Positions 37,541 to 47,267 are shown, numbered from the stretch's first letter. The stretch: DNA of 64,000 bases from Thalassospira sp. HF15 (GCF_011806525.1 NZ_JAAVKI010000003.1:496001-560000); one strand, 5' to 3'. Notes: a model not told the origin generated them from the sequence alone. Numbers and translations: made by a program.

Positions 37541-38575
37541 TCAACCCAACCCGTCTGACGCGGATTTGGGCGTTTGTGTATTCACCATCTGTGCTTCACG
37601 CACCGACAACACCTGTGCGGCAACCGATGCTGCAATCACTGCGGGCTGTTTGCCGCTAATGCCTTGAATTCCAATCGGAGTGGTCAGACGACCGATTTCA
37701 GCCGGGCTCAACCCCCGATCAGAAAGACGTCGGATGAAGCGTGCACGCTTGGTTTGGCTGCCAATCATGCCAACAAAACCAAGATCACCCCGCACCAAAG
37801 CCGCCCGACAGATATCGAAATCAAGCGCATGGTTGTGGGTTACGATCAAAACATGCGCGCCTGCGGGAATATCTGCGACCTCGGCTTCGGGTTTATCACT
37901 TTGACAAACCTGAACATTTTCGCCTTCAACGCCCGCCAGAAAGTCGTCGCGCGAATCGATCAGGCGAATGTCAAACGGCAGCGGTGCCAAGGCCTGCACC
38001 ACCGCCTTGCCAACGTGACCAGCGCCAAAAATCCAGATCGGCGTGCGCGCATCATCAAGGCGCAAACACAGCGTTTCCAAACCGTTAAGCGTCACAATCC
38101 CGCCGCGCGCAGTCCCGAAACTGCCAGACAGCATTTTGGCATGCGCAGCACTGACCCGGGCGATGTCGCTGCAATCAGTCGGCACAGTTACCCAATGGCC
38201 ATCGGCGCTGACCGGTGCCGTCTCGATCTCTGTCAAAACACTGCGCAGCGTCTCTTTCGCGACACCGCCCAACAGATGAAAACCGACCTCGACCGATCCA
38301 CCGCAACACTGCCCAAGCCCCGGTCCCAACGGAAACCGAACGATCTCGCCAAGGGTTACTGTATCGACACCTTGGGCAAATCCGTCACGCACCCGACGTG
38401 TCACCTGATGTTCAAGGTTGCCGCCCCCAATTGTGCCCGAAATCGCATCCGCCGTGATCAGCATGAAGGCCCCGACCTCACGCGGGGTTGATCCGCGAAT
38501 GGCCGCGACACTGACCAGCATCACCGGACCGGATGCCGACAAAAGCCTGATATGATCGCGCCGCGACAGGGTCAT
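37541..38575 (-). CDS. xdhC: xanthine dehydrogenase accessory protein XdhC
   Basis: This 344-aa XdhC/CoxI-family protein binds the molybdenum cofactor and inserts it, sulfurated, into XdhB. It shows VSVAAIRGSTPREVGAFMLI, GTIGGGNLEHQ, GPGLGQCCGG and a Rossmann-like C-terminal part (IWIFGAGHVGKAVVQAL). It follows xdhB by three bases. Confidence 0.93.
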   Translation of the reverse strand: MTLSRRDHIRLLSASGPVMLVSVAAIRGSTPREVGAFMLITADAISGTIGGGNLEHQVTRRVRDGFAQGVDTVTLGEIVRFPLGPGLGQCCGGSVEVGFHLLGGVAKETLRSVLTEIETAPVSADGHWVTVPTDCSDIARVSAAHAKMLSGSFGTARGGIVTLNGLETLCLRLDDARTPIWIFGAGHVGKAVVQALAPLPFDIRLIDSRDDFLAGVEGENVQVCQSDKPEAEVADIPAGAHVLIVTHNHALDFDICRAALVRGDLGFVGMIGSQTKRARFIRRLSDRGLSPAEIGRLTTPIGIQGISGKQPAVIAASVAAQVLSVREAQMVNTQTPKSASDGLG

Positions 38576-38578
38576 GGC

Positions 38579-40975
38579 CTATTCCCCTACCATTGAATGG
38601 GCTGAATGGGCGTTCTCAATCATGCGCTTGGCACAATCGGCAACCGCATGCAGAACCGCCTCGGGCGTTGCCGGGGTATTCAGCGCCGGGACGATCTTGT
38701 GATCCGCGACCGAGGCCACCGCATCGGCAATCGCCCGATGCACCGAAATCGCCAGCATCAAGGGCGGCTCACCAACTGCCTTGGATCGATGGATGGTTTT
38801 TTCAACATTGCGTCCGGATGACCATAGTTCCATCCGGAAATCTTCCGGCCGATCCGAACATGCCGGGATTTTATAGGTCGACGGCGCATGGGTGCGCAGG
38901 CTGCCCTTGTCATCCCACCACAATTCTTCGGATGTCAGCCAGCCCATCCCCTGAATAAAGCCACCTTCAATCTGGCCAAGGTCAATCGCCGGGTTCAATG
39001 ACCGCCCGACATCATGAATGATATCAACCCGGGTCACCTTGTATTCCCCGGTCAGGGTATCGATCAAAACTTCCGAGCACGCCATGCCATAGGCAAAGTA
39101 ATAGAATGGCCGTCCCGATGCGCTTTCGCGGTCATAATGAATTTTTGGCGTCGCGTAATAGCCGGTCGCCGACAGCGACACACGCGCCAGATAGGCTTCC
39201 TTGATCAGATCGGCAAAACCCAATTCAGCTTTGTCACCCACAATCACCTTGCCCGGCACAAAGCGCACGGCACTTTCTGCAACACCGTATTTCTCGGCGG
39301 CAAATTCGATCAGGCGGTTCTTGATCGTCATCGCTGCATCGCGTGCGGCCATGCCGTTCATGTCTGCCCCGCTGGATGCGGCCGTGGCCGATGTGTTGGG
39401 GACCTTGCCGGTATTGGTCGGCGTGATCTTGATCTGATCAAGATCGATCTGGAATTCCTCGGCAACGACCTGGGCAACCTTGATAAACAGGCCCTGCCCC
39501 ATTTCCGTCCCGCCATGGTTCAGATGCACCGAGCCATCCTGATAGACATGGATCAGCGCACCCGCCTGATTGAGGAAAGTAGTGGTAAAGGAAATCCCGA
39601 ACTTCACGGGGGTCAGCGACAGCCCCTTTTTCAGAACCGGGCTTTCGGCATTGAATGCCGTAATTTCTTCGCGGCGTTTGCGATAATCGCTGGCTTTGAC
39701 GATATCGTCGGTCAGTTCCGGCAGAACATTGTCTTCGACCACCATATGGTACGGCGTCGTATTGCGATCCTTGCTGCCATAATAGTTGGCAATCCGCACA
39801 TCCAGCGGATCACGGCCAACCGTCATGGCAATCTCATCAATAATCCGCTCAATCGCCACCATCCCCTGCGGCCCGCCAAAGCCCCGGAAGGCTGTGTTGG
39901 ACACAAGGTTGGTCTTGCAGCGATAGGACCGGATTTCGACATCGCCAAGGTAATAGGCATTGTCGGTATGGAACATCGCCCGGTCGGCAATCGCCGCCGA
40001 CAAATCAGCCGAAAAACCGCAATTGGCGGCATACTGGATATCCAGCCCGCAAATCCGTCCGTCATCATCAAAACCAACATCGTAATCGACGATGAAATCA
40101 TGGCGTTTGCCGGTCATGACCATGTCGTCATCGCGGTCCAGACGGAACTTGGCCGGGCGTCCTGTTTTGGTCGCAACGATGGCGGCCAGTGCCGCCCATT
40201 GCATCGCCTGCGTTTCCTTGCCGCCAAACCCGCCGCCCATGCGGCGCACCTCGACCGTTACCGCATTGGCCGGACGGCCAAGGACATTGGCAATATTGTG
40301 CTGCACCTCAGACGGATGCTGGGTGGAGCAATGCAGCAACACATCGCCATCCTCGCCCGGAATGGCGAAGCTGATATGGCCTTCAAGGTAAAAGTGATCC
40401 TGCCCGCCAATATCCATCCGACCAGTTTGGCGATGCTTGGCACGCGAAAGTGCGGCCTTGGGATCGCCCTGCTTCATCACATGCGGCGGCGCGACGAAAA
40501 GCTGCTTTTCAAGTGCCTCGGCAACATCCAGAACGGCTGGCAGTTCTTCATATTCAATCTCGGCCAGTTTCGCGGCCGCACGGGCCTGCGCACGGGTTTC
40601 GGCCGCCACGCAAAAGACCGGCTGGCCATAAAACTGCACGATGCCATCGGGCAAAACCGGCTCGTCATGGGTGTGTGCTGGGGAAACGTCATTTACACCG
40701 GGGATGTCATCGGCGGTCAGAACACTCACCACACCCGGGGCCGAACGCACCTTTGACAGATCCAGTTTGGTGATCTTGCCATGCGCAATGGTTGCCGCAC
40801 CCGGTGCCAGATGAAGTGTGCCAAACGGTTCATTGATGTCATCAATATAAACCGCTTCACCCGCCACATGTTTCGGGCCGCTGTCATGTTTGGAGCTTGA
40901 CCTTACCCCACCGCTTAGGCCTGCGGTCGGTGCAATCACCTCGTCATTGTCAGCTTTCAAAACCTGATCAGACAT
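38579..40975 (-). CDS. xdhB: xanthine dehydrogenase molybdopterin-binding subunit
   Basis: About 798 aa from the ATG at 40975, which overlaps the xdhA stop by eight bases. This is the molybdenum subunit that oxidises hypoxanthine and xanthine to urate. Seen motifs are RRMGGGFGGKE, FRGFGGPQGMVAIE and KAVGEPPLMLA (the catalytic Glu near the C-terminus). Length fits bacterial XdhB. Confidence 0.95.
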   Translation of the reverse strand: MSDQVLKADNDEVIAPTAGLSGGVRSSSKHDSGPKHVAGEAVYIDDINEPFGTLHLAPGAATIAHGKITKLDLSKVRSAPGVVSVLTADDIPGVNDVSPAHTHDEPVLPDGIVQFYGQPVFCVAAETRAQARAAAKLAEIEYEELPAVLDVAEALEKQLFVAPPHVMKQGDPKAALSRAKHRQTGRMDIGGQDHFYLEGHISFAIPGEDGDVLLHCSTQHPSEVQHNIANVLGRPANAVTVEVRRMGGGFGGKETQAMQWAALAAIVATKTGRPAKFRLDRDDDMVMTGKRHDFIVDYDVGFDDDGRICGLDIQYAANCGFSADLSAAIADRAMFHTDNAYYLGDVEIRSYRCKTNLVSNTAFRGFGGPQGMVAIERIIDEIAMTVGRDPLDVRIANYYGSKDRNTTPYHMVVEDNVLPELTDDIVKASDYRKRREEITAFNAESPVLKKGLSLTPVKFGISFTTTFLNQAGALIHVYQDGSVHLNHGGTEMGQGLFIKVAQVVAEEFQIDLDQIKITPTNTGKVPNTSATAASSGADMNGMAARDAAMTIKNRLIEFAAEKYGVAESAVRFVPGKVIVGDKAELGFADLIKEAYLARVSLSATGYYATPKIHYDRESASGRPFYYFAYGMACSEVLIDTLTGEYKVTRVDIIHDVGRSLNPAIDLGQIEGGFIQGMGWLTSEELWWDDKGSLRTHAPSTYKIPACSDRPEDFRMELWSSGRNVEKTIHRSKAVGEPPLMLAISVHRAIADAVASVADHKIVPALNTPATPEAVLHAVADCAKRMIENAHSAHSMVGE

Positions 40976-42464
40976 GGGCGGCCTCCTTGCCAACAAGGCG
41001 GGTGGCAACGTCGGGCGCACTGGTTTCGATAAACAGCTTGGTCAACAGGTTTTGCGCGACCAGCATCCGGTATTCCTTGGAGGCACGCATGTCTGTCATC
41101 GGCTCAAATTCGCTGGCCAGTGCCATTTGTGCGGCATTAAGGCTGGCTTCATCCCAATCCTTGCCGATCAGAGCCGCTTCGCATTTTTTGGCCCGCATCG
41201 GGGTGCCTGCCATACCGCCAAAGGCCGCACGGAATTCGACAACCTTGCCGGCATCGTCGACCTTGATGGCAAAGGCTGCCAAAACGGCCGTGATATCCTG
41301 ATCAAACCGTTTGGAGATTTTATAAGCCTTGAACACCAAGCCGCTTTTGGGTTTGGGCACAATCACGCTTTCAACAAACTCGCCCGCAACCAGGTCCTGT
41401 TTGCCATAGGTGATAAAGAAGTCTTCCAGCGGCACTTCACGCCGAACATCGCCCATGCGCAGCACGATCTTCGCACCCAACACGATCAATGCTGGCGGCG
41501 TGTCACCAATCGGCGAACCGTTGGCAATATTGCCGCCCACCGTGCCAGCATTACGGATTTGCCGTGATCCGATGCGGCGCACAAGCTCGCCCACATCACT
41601 TGCCACCCGGCCCAGCGCTTCATGCGCCCGGCTATAGGTCACACCAGCTCCGATAATCAGCGCATCTTCAGTTTCATAAACCGATTGGATATCTGCGACA
41701 TCGCCAATGTAAATGATCGGATCCAGACGCTTGAGCATCTTGGTCACCCAAAGCCCGACATCCGTGCCCCCGGCCAGAACCGTCGCATCCGGATGCGCCA
41801 CCAGTAGTTCGGCCAACGCATCAGATGTGCGCGGTGCAAAATAACGCCCGGCGGGATGTTCAAGTGCAAGCATGCCGGCATCCTCGACCATCGCGGTCAG
41901 CTTGGCGGCAATATCAGCCCGGCGTTTTTGCTCTGCACTGTCATTGGCGGCAACGCCACCTGCCTTGCGCGCGGCCTCGATGATCGGGCCATAGCCGGTG
42001 CACCGGCAAAGGTTACCGGCCAGCGCATCATTGATCGCACCCCGGTCATCCTCGCCACCATCAAGCCACAGCTGATAAAGGCTCATGACAAAACCCGGCG
42101 TGCAAAAGCCACATTGCGACCCGTGGGTATCAACCATCGCCTGCTGCACTGGGTGCAACGTGCCATCGGTGGATTTAAGGTGCTCGACCGTCAAAAGCTG
42201 CTTGCCATCAAGGGTCGGGACAAACTGGATACAGGCATTGACCGTGCTGTACGCCATGCCACCTTGGCCATCCGGTTCACCCAGCACAACCGTGCAGGCC
42301 CCGCAATCGCCCTCGGCACAGCCTTCCTTGGTGCCGACCTTGCGCTCATCAAGGCGCAGATATTCAAGAACCGTCATCTGCGGATCAACATCACGCAGGC
42401 TGCGTTCCTCGTCTCCCAGCAGGAAACGGATATCAGAACGAAGGGGTCCGGTCGCACTTGCCAT
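40968..42464 (-). CDS. xdhA: xanthine dehydrogenase small subunit (2Fe-2S and FAD)
   Basis: 498 aa. The N-terminal ferredoxin-like cluster site is GCAEGDCGACTVV. The second cluster helical domain has CGFCTPGFVMSLY and NLCRCTGYGPI. The FAD domain (from about residue 200) has VLAGGTDVGLW and GGNIANGSPIGDTPP. It passes electrons from the molybdenum subunit to NAD. It lies eight bases after uraH. Confidence 0.95.
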   Translation of the reverse strand: MASATGPLRSDIRFLLGDEERSLRDVDPQMTVLEYLRLDERKVGTKEGCAEGDCGACTVVLGEPDGQGGMAYSTVNACIQFVPTLDGKQLLTVEHLKSTDGTLHPVQQAMVDTHGSQCGFCTPGFVMSLYQLWLDGGEDDRGAINDALAGNLCRCTGYGPIIEAARKAGGVAANDSAEQKRRADIAAKLTAMVEDAGMLALEHPAGRYFAPRTSDALAELLVAHPDATVLAGGTDVGLWVTKMLKRLDPIIYIGDVADIQSVYETEDALIIGAGVTYSRAHEALGRVASDVGELVRRIGSRQIRNAGTVGGNIANGSPIGDTPPALIVLGAKIVLRMGDVRREVPLEDFFITYGKQDLVAGEFVESVIVPKPKSGLVFKAYKISKRFDQDITAVLAAFAIKVDDAGKVVEFRAAFGGMAGTPMRAKKCEAALIGKDWDEASLNAAQMALASEFEPMTDMRASKEYRMLVAQNLLTKLFIETSAPDVATRLVGKEAAHV

Positions 42465-42472
42465 GTCTGACC

Positions 42473-42826
42473 TCAGCTGCCGCGATAGGTGGAATAGCCA
42501 AACGGCGACAGCAACAGCGGCACATGATAATGCGCCTGCCCGTCGGAAATTCCGAAGCGGATCACCACCTGATCCAGGAATTTAGGATCGGGAAGCTCGG
42601 CACCGCTGGCATCCAGATAGTCGCCCGCATGGAAAACAAGCTGATACTGGCCCGGTTTGAACGAGGCACCTTCAAGCATCGGCTTATCGGTGCGGCCATC
42701 GGCATTGGTCACGGCCTCGGCAACCATGTCATCATGGCCATTGCCAAAGCGATGCAGCTCAATGCGGATTCCGGCAGCCGGGCAGCCTTTCGCCGTATCC
42801 AGTACATGGGTGGTCAGTCGTCCCAT
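42473..42826 (-). CDS. uraH: 5-hydroxyisourate hydrolase (transthyretin-like)
   Basis: 117 aa. The start GRLTTHVLDTAKGCPAAGI and the C-terminal YRGS are the signature ends of the HIU hydrolase family; catalytic His and Arg are in THVLD and within HYHVPLLLSPFGYSTYRGS. It converts 5-hydroxyisourate, from PuuD, to OHCU. GAGGAGG lies just upstream. It is the first gene of the minus-strand arm, and its leader contains the end of an inverted-repeat element 23 bases before the ATG. Confidence 0.95.
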   Translation of the reverse strand: MGRLTTHVLDTAKGCPAAGIRIELHRFGNGHDDMVAEAVTNADGRTDKPMLEGASFKPGQYQLVFHAGDYLDASGAELPDPKFLDQVVIRFGISDGQAHYHVPLLLSPFGYSTYRGS

Positions 42827-42849
42827 GCCGGGCCTCCTCTCTCGTTCTA

Positions 42850-43112
42850 GGGTCAGGACTAATTAATTAGGTTTGAATGGTTAAACAGATTTGTGCGGAT
42901 ACGCGGAGCGAAACCGCAGGAAGATACATATCTTTCAAGGTTTCACGACAAAGTAGCCCGTGCAAATCCGTTTAACCCGAAGGACAGACGTTATATTTGC
43001 AAACTCCAGCGTCAAACCCCTTGGTCGGGATGCCAACCCGACCCGCGAGCTTTTCCTTGGATTTCACAAATATAACGTCTGCCATTCCAATCTAATTAAT
43101 TGGTCCTGACCC
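42850..43112. mobile_element. 263-bp MITE/REPIN-like inverted-repeat element
   Basis: The ends are 31-bp inverted repeats with 28 identical positions (42850-42880 and 43082-43112), each beginning GGGTCAGGAC at the outer edge and carrying AATTAATTAG. Inside is a second perfect 15-bp inverted pair, CAGACGTTATATTTG at 42985-42999 with its complement at 43067-43081, and a shorter GGTCGGG/CCCGACC hairpin. No transposase is encoded, so it would be non-autonomous. The GGGTCAG...AATTAATT ends recall repeats linked to REP-associated (IS200-like) transposases; that link is from memory and is not shown here. Confidence 0.7.
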
Positions 43113-43522
43113 TCAATTCTATGAGCGGTCGCTTCTCCCCGGGAACGGCATTCTGTTTGTGTTTTGTGCCGAACCATTTTTTGAGCGATTTAAAAGGGTC
43201 GCATTAGGACCCACCCTCGGGAAAGAGGGGATAAAGTGAAACTATATCAACAATTCTTTGAAAAACGAATACAGCAGTTTCAGGCACTATGAACGGAAAC
43301 ACAGGCGAAACGCCTTGATAGACCGCGAAAAACGTGGCTCAAATCTGATCCCGTCCAGGAACATTATCAAAACAGCCTTGATAGTGCGGCACGTCTTTGG
43401 CCCGCCACGCACAGGTTTCTTTCTTGCTGCGCTGCGGCCGATGGTTAATGCTACACCAAACAGGCCCGACAACAAAGCCGGGCGTACGGGATCAATCCCA
43501 CAGAATTCAGGAGAAGGTTCGC
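43113..43522. other. leader region of puuE (no gene)
   Basis: A 410-nt stretch between the inverted-repeat element and the puuE start. It contains small hairpins (CCTCGGGAAAGAGG; AGGCGAAACGCCT) and two copies of GCCTTGATAG about 60 bases apart. A leader RNA is possible, but no known riboswitch was recognised. Confidence 0.4.
43387..43402 (+). promoter_or_regulatory. candidate sigma-54 promoter upstream of puuE
   Basis: CGGCACG-TCTT-TGGCC keeps the -24 GG and -12 GC of TGGCACG-N4-TTGCW but lacks three flanking matches. It is 121 bases before the puuE ATG. It would fit nitrogen control of purine catabolism but is weaker than the urtA site. Confidence 0.35.
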
Positions 43523-44437
43523 ATGAACGACCAGACATATGCGCGTGATTTGATCGGTTATGGGGAAAACCCGCCCAAGGCCAACTGGCCAAACAAGGCG
43601 CGCGTCGCGGTGCAGTTCGTCCTGAACTATGAAGAAGGCGGCGAAAACTGCATCCTGCATGGCGACAAGGCCTCGGAAGCGTTCCTGTCTGAAATGATCG
43701 GGGCCGACATGCGCGAAGGTGTCCGCCATATGAGCATGGAGTCGATCTATGAATATGGTTCGCGGGTCGGTGTCTGGCGCATTCTGAACCTGTTCCGCGA
43801 ACGCCAGATTCCGATCACCATCTTTGCAGTTGCCATGGCCCTTGCCCGCCATCCACGGGTCGGCGAAGTTGCGATGAAAGACGGTCACGAGATTTGCTCG
43901 CACGGCTATCGCTGGATCGACTACCAATACATGCCTGAAGATCAGGAACGCGAACACCTGCATAAGGCAATTGAGATCATCAAGGATGTCACCGGTGAAC
44001 GCCCGCTTGGCTGGTACACCGGCCGCACCAGCCCCAACACCCGCCGTCTGGTGGCAGAAGAAGGCGGCTTCCTTTATGATGCCGATGACTACAGCGACGA
44101 ACTCCCGTTCTGGAGCACGCAGACCGAAACGCCGCACCTGATCGTGCCCTACACGCTTGATGCCAATGACATGCGCTTTGCCGCCATGCAGGGTTTCAAT
44201 TCCGGCGAACAGTATTTCCAGTATCTCAAGGACAGCTTCGACACCCTGTACGAAGAAGGGACCGAAACCCCGCGCATGATGTCGATCGGCCTGCATTGCC
44301 GCTTGGTCGGGCGTCCGGGCCGGTTCGCAGCCCTTAAGCGCTTTGTTGATTATGTACAAAGCCACGACAATGTCTGGTTTGCCCGCCGGATCGATATTGC
44401 GCGCCACTGGCGTGAACATCATCCCTTTGGCGGCTGA
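43523..44437 (+). CDS. puuE: allantoinase PuuE (polysaccharide-deacetylase-like)
   Basis: 304 aa from the ATG at 43523 with AGGAGAAGG just upstream (an upstream in-frame ATG at 43397 lacks support). Motifs RVAVQFVLNYEEGGENCILHGD, HGYRWIDYQ and GWYTGRTSPNTRRLV identify the cofactor-independent allantoinase PuuE, which opens allantoin to allantoate. It is the first gene of the plus-strand arm. Confidence 0.93.
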   Translation: MNDQTYARDLIGYGENPPKANWPNKARVAVQFVLNYEEGGENCILHGDKASEAFLSEMIGADMREGVRHMSMESIYEYGSRVGVWRILNLFRERQIPITIFAVAMALARHPRVGEVAMKDGHEICSHGYRWIDYQYMPEDQEREHLHKAIEIIKDVTGERPLGWYTGRTSPNTRRLVAEEGGFLYDADDYSDELPFWSTQTETPHLIVPYTLDANDMRFAAMQGFNSGEQYFQYLKDSFDTLYEEGTETPRMMSIGLHCRLVGRPGRFAALKRFVDYVQSHDNVWFARRIDIARHWREHHPFGG

Positions 44438-44460
44438 TTAAAAAAGAACACAAGGTCCCA

Positions 44461-44988
44461 ATGACAGAAACCACTCAATCCCTGTTTGAAACCCGCCCGC
44501 CGAGCACCCTGGCCGAAAGCGCCTTTGTCTCGCTCTATGGCTGGGTCTATGAACATTCCCCCTGGGTCGCCCATCAGCTCTATGAGCGCGGCATCCCAAA
44601 GGATCTCGACACGCCCGCGGCCTTGGCCGATGCCATGGCGGCTGTGGTCAATGGCGCGGTTGATGATGACAAACTCTCACTTTTGCGCGCTCACCCGGAT
44701 CTGGCAGGCAAGCTCGCACTGGCCGATCTGACAGCGTCATCGCAAAACGAACAGAAGGGTGCCGGGCTCGATCAATGCACACCTGATGAACTTGCCCGCT
44801 TTACCGAGCTCAATGATCTCTATAAACAGAAGTTCGGCTTTCCGTTCATCTTTGCGGTCAAGGGTTATCAACGCACCGACATCCTCGAGGCGTTCGAGCG
44901 GCGCGTGAAAAACGATCCGGAAACCGAATTCAATGAGGCGATCAATCAGGTTCACCGCATTGCCAAATTGCGGCTTGAGGCGCTGTAG
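44461..44988 (+). CDS. uraD: OHCU decarboxylase
   Basis: 175 aa. It decarboxylates 2-oxo-4-hydroxy-4-carboxy-5-ureidoimidazoline to (S)-allantoin. Motifs LRAHPDLAGKLA (catalytic His), SQNEQKGAGLDQC and YKQKFGFPFIFAVKG are diagnostic. It lies 23 bases after puuE. Confidence 0.95.
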   Translation: MTETTQSLFETRPPSTLAESAFVSLYGWVYEHSPWVAHQLYERGIPKDLDTPAALADAMAAVVNGAVDDDKLSLLRAHPDLAGKLALADLTASSQNEQKGAGLDQCTPDELARFTELNDLYKQKFGFPFIFAVKGYQRTDILEAFERRVKNDPETEFNEAINQVHRIAKLRLEAL

Positions 44989-45045
44989 CAGCACCCGAAC
45001 CGATTTCTGCCATATAATAAACGACTATTTCAGGATAATACGATC

Positions 45046-46062
45046 ATGAGCCATCAGGAAAACATCGACGCGCCGGAATTTACACGGCGTTTTGTCAATC
45101 TTGCCGATGAACGTCTGGGTGCCGCAGCAATCTTTGCGACCGATGATTTCTTCGCCGACAAGCAGCGCATGCTGCAAACCGCCGATGCGGTGTTTTATCC
45201 TGACCGCTATGACGATCACGGCAAATGGATGGATGGTTGGGAAAGCCGCCGCAAACGCGTTGAAGGCCATGACTATTGTGTCGTGCGCCTCGCAACTTCG
45301 GGCCGCATTCACGGTGTTGATATCGACACCAGTCACTTCACCGGCAACTTCCCGCCTGCCGGATCGCTTGAAGGCTGCTATTGCCCGGATGGTGATCCGG
45401 GTGATGATGCCAAATGGGATGAAATCGTCGCCCCGATGGGCCTTGGGGCCAGTGCGCATCATTATGCCGCTGTGACGTCAGACGCGATCTATAGCCACGT
45501 TCGCCTGCACATCTATCCTGATGGCGGTGTCGCACGTCTGCGCGTGTATGGTCGCCCGAACCGCGACTGGACGGAAATGGCCGCCAAGGGTGAACAGGTC
45601 GATCTGGCTGCCATGATCAATGGCGGCGTGGTTGTCGATTGGTCGGATGCCCATTACGGCAACCCGAATGCCATTCTGGCACCGGGTCGCGGGGTCAATA
45701 TGGGTGATGGCTGGGAAACCCGCCGTCGGCGCGAACCGGGCAATGAATGGCTGATTGTCGAGCTTGGCAATCCCGGCGAGATCGAAAAGATCATCGTTGA
45801 TACCTGCCATTTCAAGGGCAACTATCCCGACCGCGTTTCCATCGAGGGTGCCTTTGTTGACGGTGAAAAAGACAAATCATTGCGCGCACGTTCGATGTTC
45901 TGGTCGACCCTCCTGCCCGAAAGCAAAATGCAGGCGGACCACATTCATGAATTTGATGCCTCCGCGCTTACCGTCAATGGTCCGGTCACCCATCTGCGCG
46001 TCAACTCGATCCCCGATGGCGGCATCAGCCGTTTGCGCATTCTCGGCAAGCCGACCAAGTAA
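45046..46062 (+). CDS. alc: allantoicase
   Basis: 338 aa, made of two similar jelly-roll halves (about residues 15-165 and 185-335), each containing DGWESRRKR or DGWETRRRR followed by [16 protein letters not shown] or [16 protein letters not shown]. It releases urea from allantoate and gives ureidoglycolate. AGGATAATACG precedes the ATG. Confidence 0.95.
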   Translation: MSHQENIDAPEFTRRFVNLADERLGAAAIFATDDFFADKQRMLQTADAVFYPDRYDDHGKWMDGWESRRKRVEGHDYCVVRLATSGRIHGVDIDTSHFTGNFPPAGSLEGCYCPDGDPGDDAKWDEIVAPMGLGASAHHYAAVTSDAIYSHVRLHIYPDGGVARLRVYGRPNRDWTEMAAKGEQVDLAAMINGGVVVDWSDAHYGNPNAILAPGRGVNMGDGWETRRRREPGNEWLIVELGNPGEIEKIIVDTCHFKGNYPDRVSIEGAFVDGEKDKSLRARSMFWSTLLPESKMQADHIHEFDASALTVNGPVTHLRVNSIPDGGISRLRILGKPTK

Positions 46063-46074
46063 CGGGGCAAGTTA

Positions 46075-46581
46075 ATGCAGCTTTCCATCGAACATCTGAG
46101 CCCGGATGCCTTCGCCCCGTTTGGCGAGGTCATCTCAACCGACACCGCGCGCGATACCTACAAGATCAACCAAGGCACCACGACCCGGTTCCATGACATC
46201 TCGCGCGTTGATGTCGGGGACGAGGGCGGCACCCCGATCATCAGCATCTTTCGCGGCACGCCCCGGCCCAAGCCGATTGAAATCAAGATGATGGAACGCC
46301 ATCCGCTGGGATCACAGGCCTTCATCCCGCTTGCAGGCCAAAAGTTCCTGATTGTCGTCGCATCGGGCACCGAAACGCCCAACCCCGAAGACCTGCGTGC
46401 GTTCCTAAGTGATGGCACCCAGGGTGTGACCTACGCCAAAAACGTCTGGCATCACCCGTTGCTGGTTCTTGAAGAAGACAGCGACTTTCTGATCGTTGAT
46501 CGCACCGGCCCCGGTAATAACCTTGATGAAGTCGACCTGCCCTTGGTCGATGGCGAGGTCATCACCCTTGACTGGGCCTGA
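46075..46581 (+). CDS. allA: ureidoglycolate lyase
   Basis: 168 aa. The AllA family shows FAPFGEVISTD, KMMERHPLGSQAFIPLA and GVTYAKNVWHHPLL. It splits ureidoglycolate to glyoxylate and a second urea. It follows alc by 12 bases and ends the operon, almost touching the convergent HAD gene. Confidence 0.94.
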   Translation: MQLSIEHLSPDAFAPFGEVISTDTARDTYKINQGTTTRFHDISRVDVGDEGGTPIISIFRGTPRPKPIEIKMMERHPLGSQAFIPLAGQKFLIVVASGTETPNPEDLRAFLSDGTQGVTYAKNVWHHPLLVLEEDSDFLIVDRTGPGNNLDEVDLPLVDGEVITLDWA

Positions 46582-46583
46582 TC

Positions 46584-47261
46584 CTATATCGCGCTGATCA
46601 CGCCGATCTGGTGCAGGTAACCGCGCAATTCCGTGTTGTTACCTGCCACATGCGCCGCCCCGGCATCGCGCAGGATATCGGCATCATCATTGCTGCGATG
46701 CGCCCCGCCCAGAAAACCAACCGACTGCATGCCTGCCGCCTTGGCTGCAAGAATACCTGACGGGCTGTCTTCAATCACCAGACAATGCTCTGGCGTCCAG
46801 CCGCATGTCTCAGCCGCCAACAGGAAAACATCCGGGGCCGGTTTGCCGCGCGTCACCTGTTCTGCTGAAAACACCCTGTCTTCAAAAAAGTGCGCAAGGC
46901 CAACCAGTGACAGACACTGATCAAGCCGGGCCAGATCACTGCCCGATGCCAGCGCAAAGGGTACCGACAAATTTGCCAGCAGGTCATGGATACCCTCAAT
47001 GGCCCGCAAATCCGTTTCAAAGGCCCGCGCCAGCTCGGCTTCGCAGCGTTCCTGATAGGAAACGGCCGCGATATTCGCCCCAAACCGGGCATTCAGCGCC
47101 GCGATCATTTCGCCGTAGGTCACACCACCAAAATCGCGCGCCAGTTCGCTTGCGGTAATCGTCACACCATAGTCTGGCAACAGCTTCTCATCGACAGCAA
47201 ACGACAAAATCTCGCTATCGATCAGAACGCCGTCACAATCAAAGATGATGTGCTGGATCAT
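46584..47261 (-). CDS. HAD-superfamily phosphatase
   Basis: 225 aa. The HAD motif I is FDCDGVLIDSE, motif II lies in LASGSDLARLD, motif III in GKPAPDVFLLAA, and motif IV in VIEDSPSGILAAKAAG. The layout fits beta-phosphoglucomutase-like or phosphoglycolate phosphatase-like sugar phosphatases. The substrate is unknown. Confidence 0.85.
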   Translation of the reverse strand: MIQHIIFDCDGVLIDSEILSFAVDEKLLPDYGVTITASELARDFGGVTYGEMIAALNARFGANIAAVSYQERCEAELARAFETDLRAIEGIHDLLANLSVPFALASGSDLARLDQCLSLVGLAHFFEDRVFSAEQVTRGKPAPDVFLLAAETCGWTPEHCLVIEDSPSGILAAKAAGMQSVGFLGGAHRSNDDADILRDAGAAHVAGNNTELRGYLHQIGVISAI

Positions 47262-47267
47262 GAAAAC

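Noticed and set aside
42893-43075. 60-codon open frame inside the inverted-repeat element
   Set aside because: It covers the nested inverted arms and has no ribosome-binding site or recognisable protein motif.
43113-43522. Riboswitch in the puuE leader (purine, xanthine or guanidine class)
   Set aside because: Small hairpins are present, but none of the conserved core sequences I know of could be placed with confidence.
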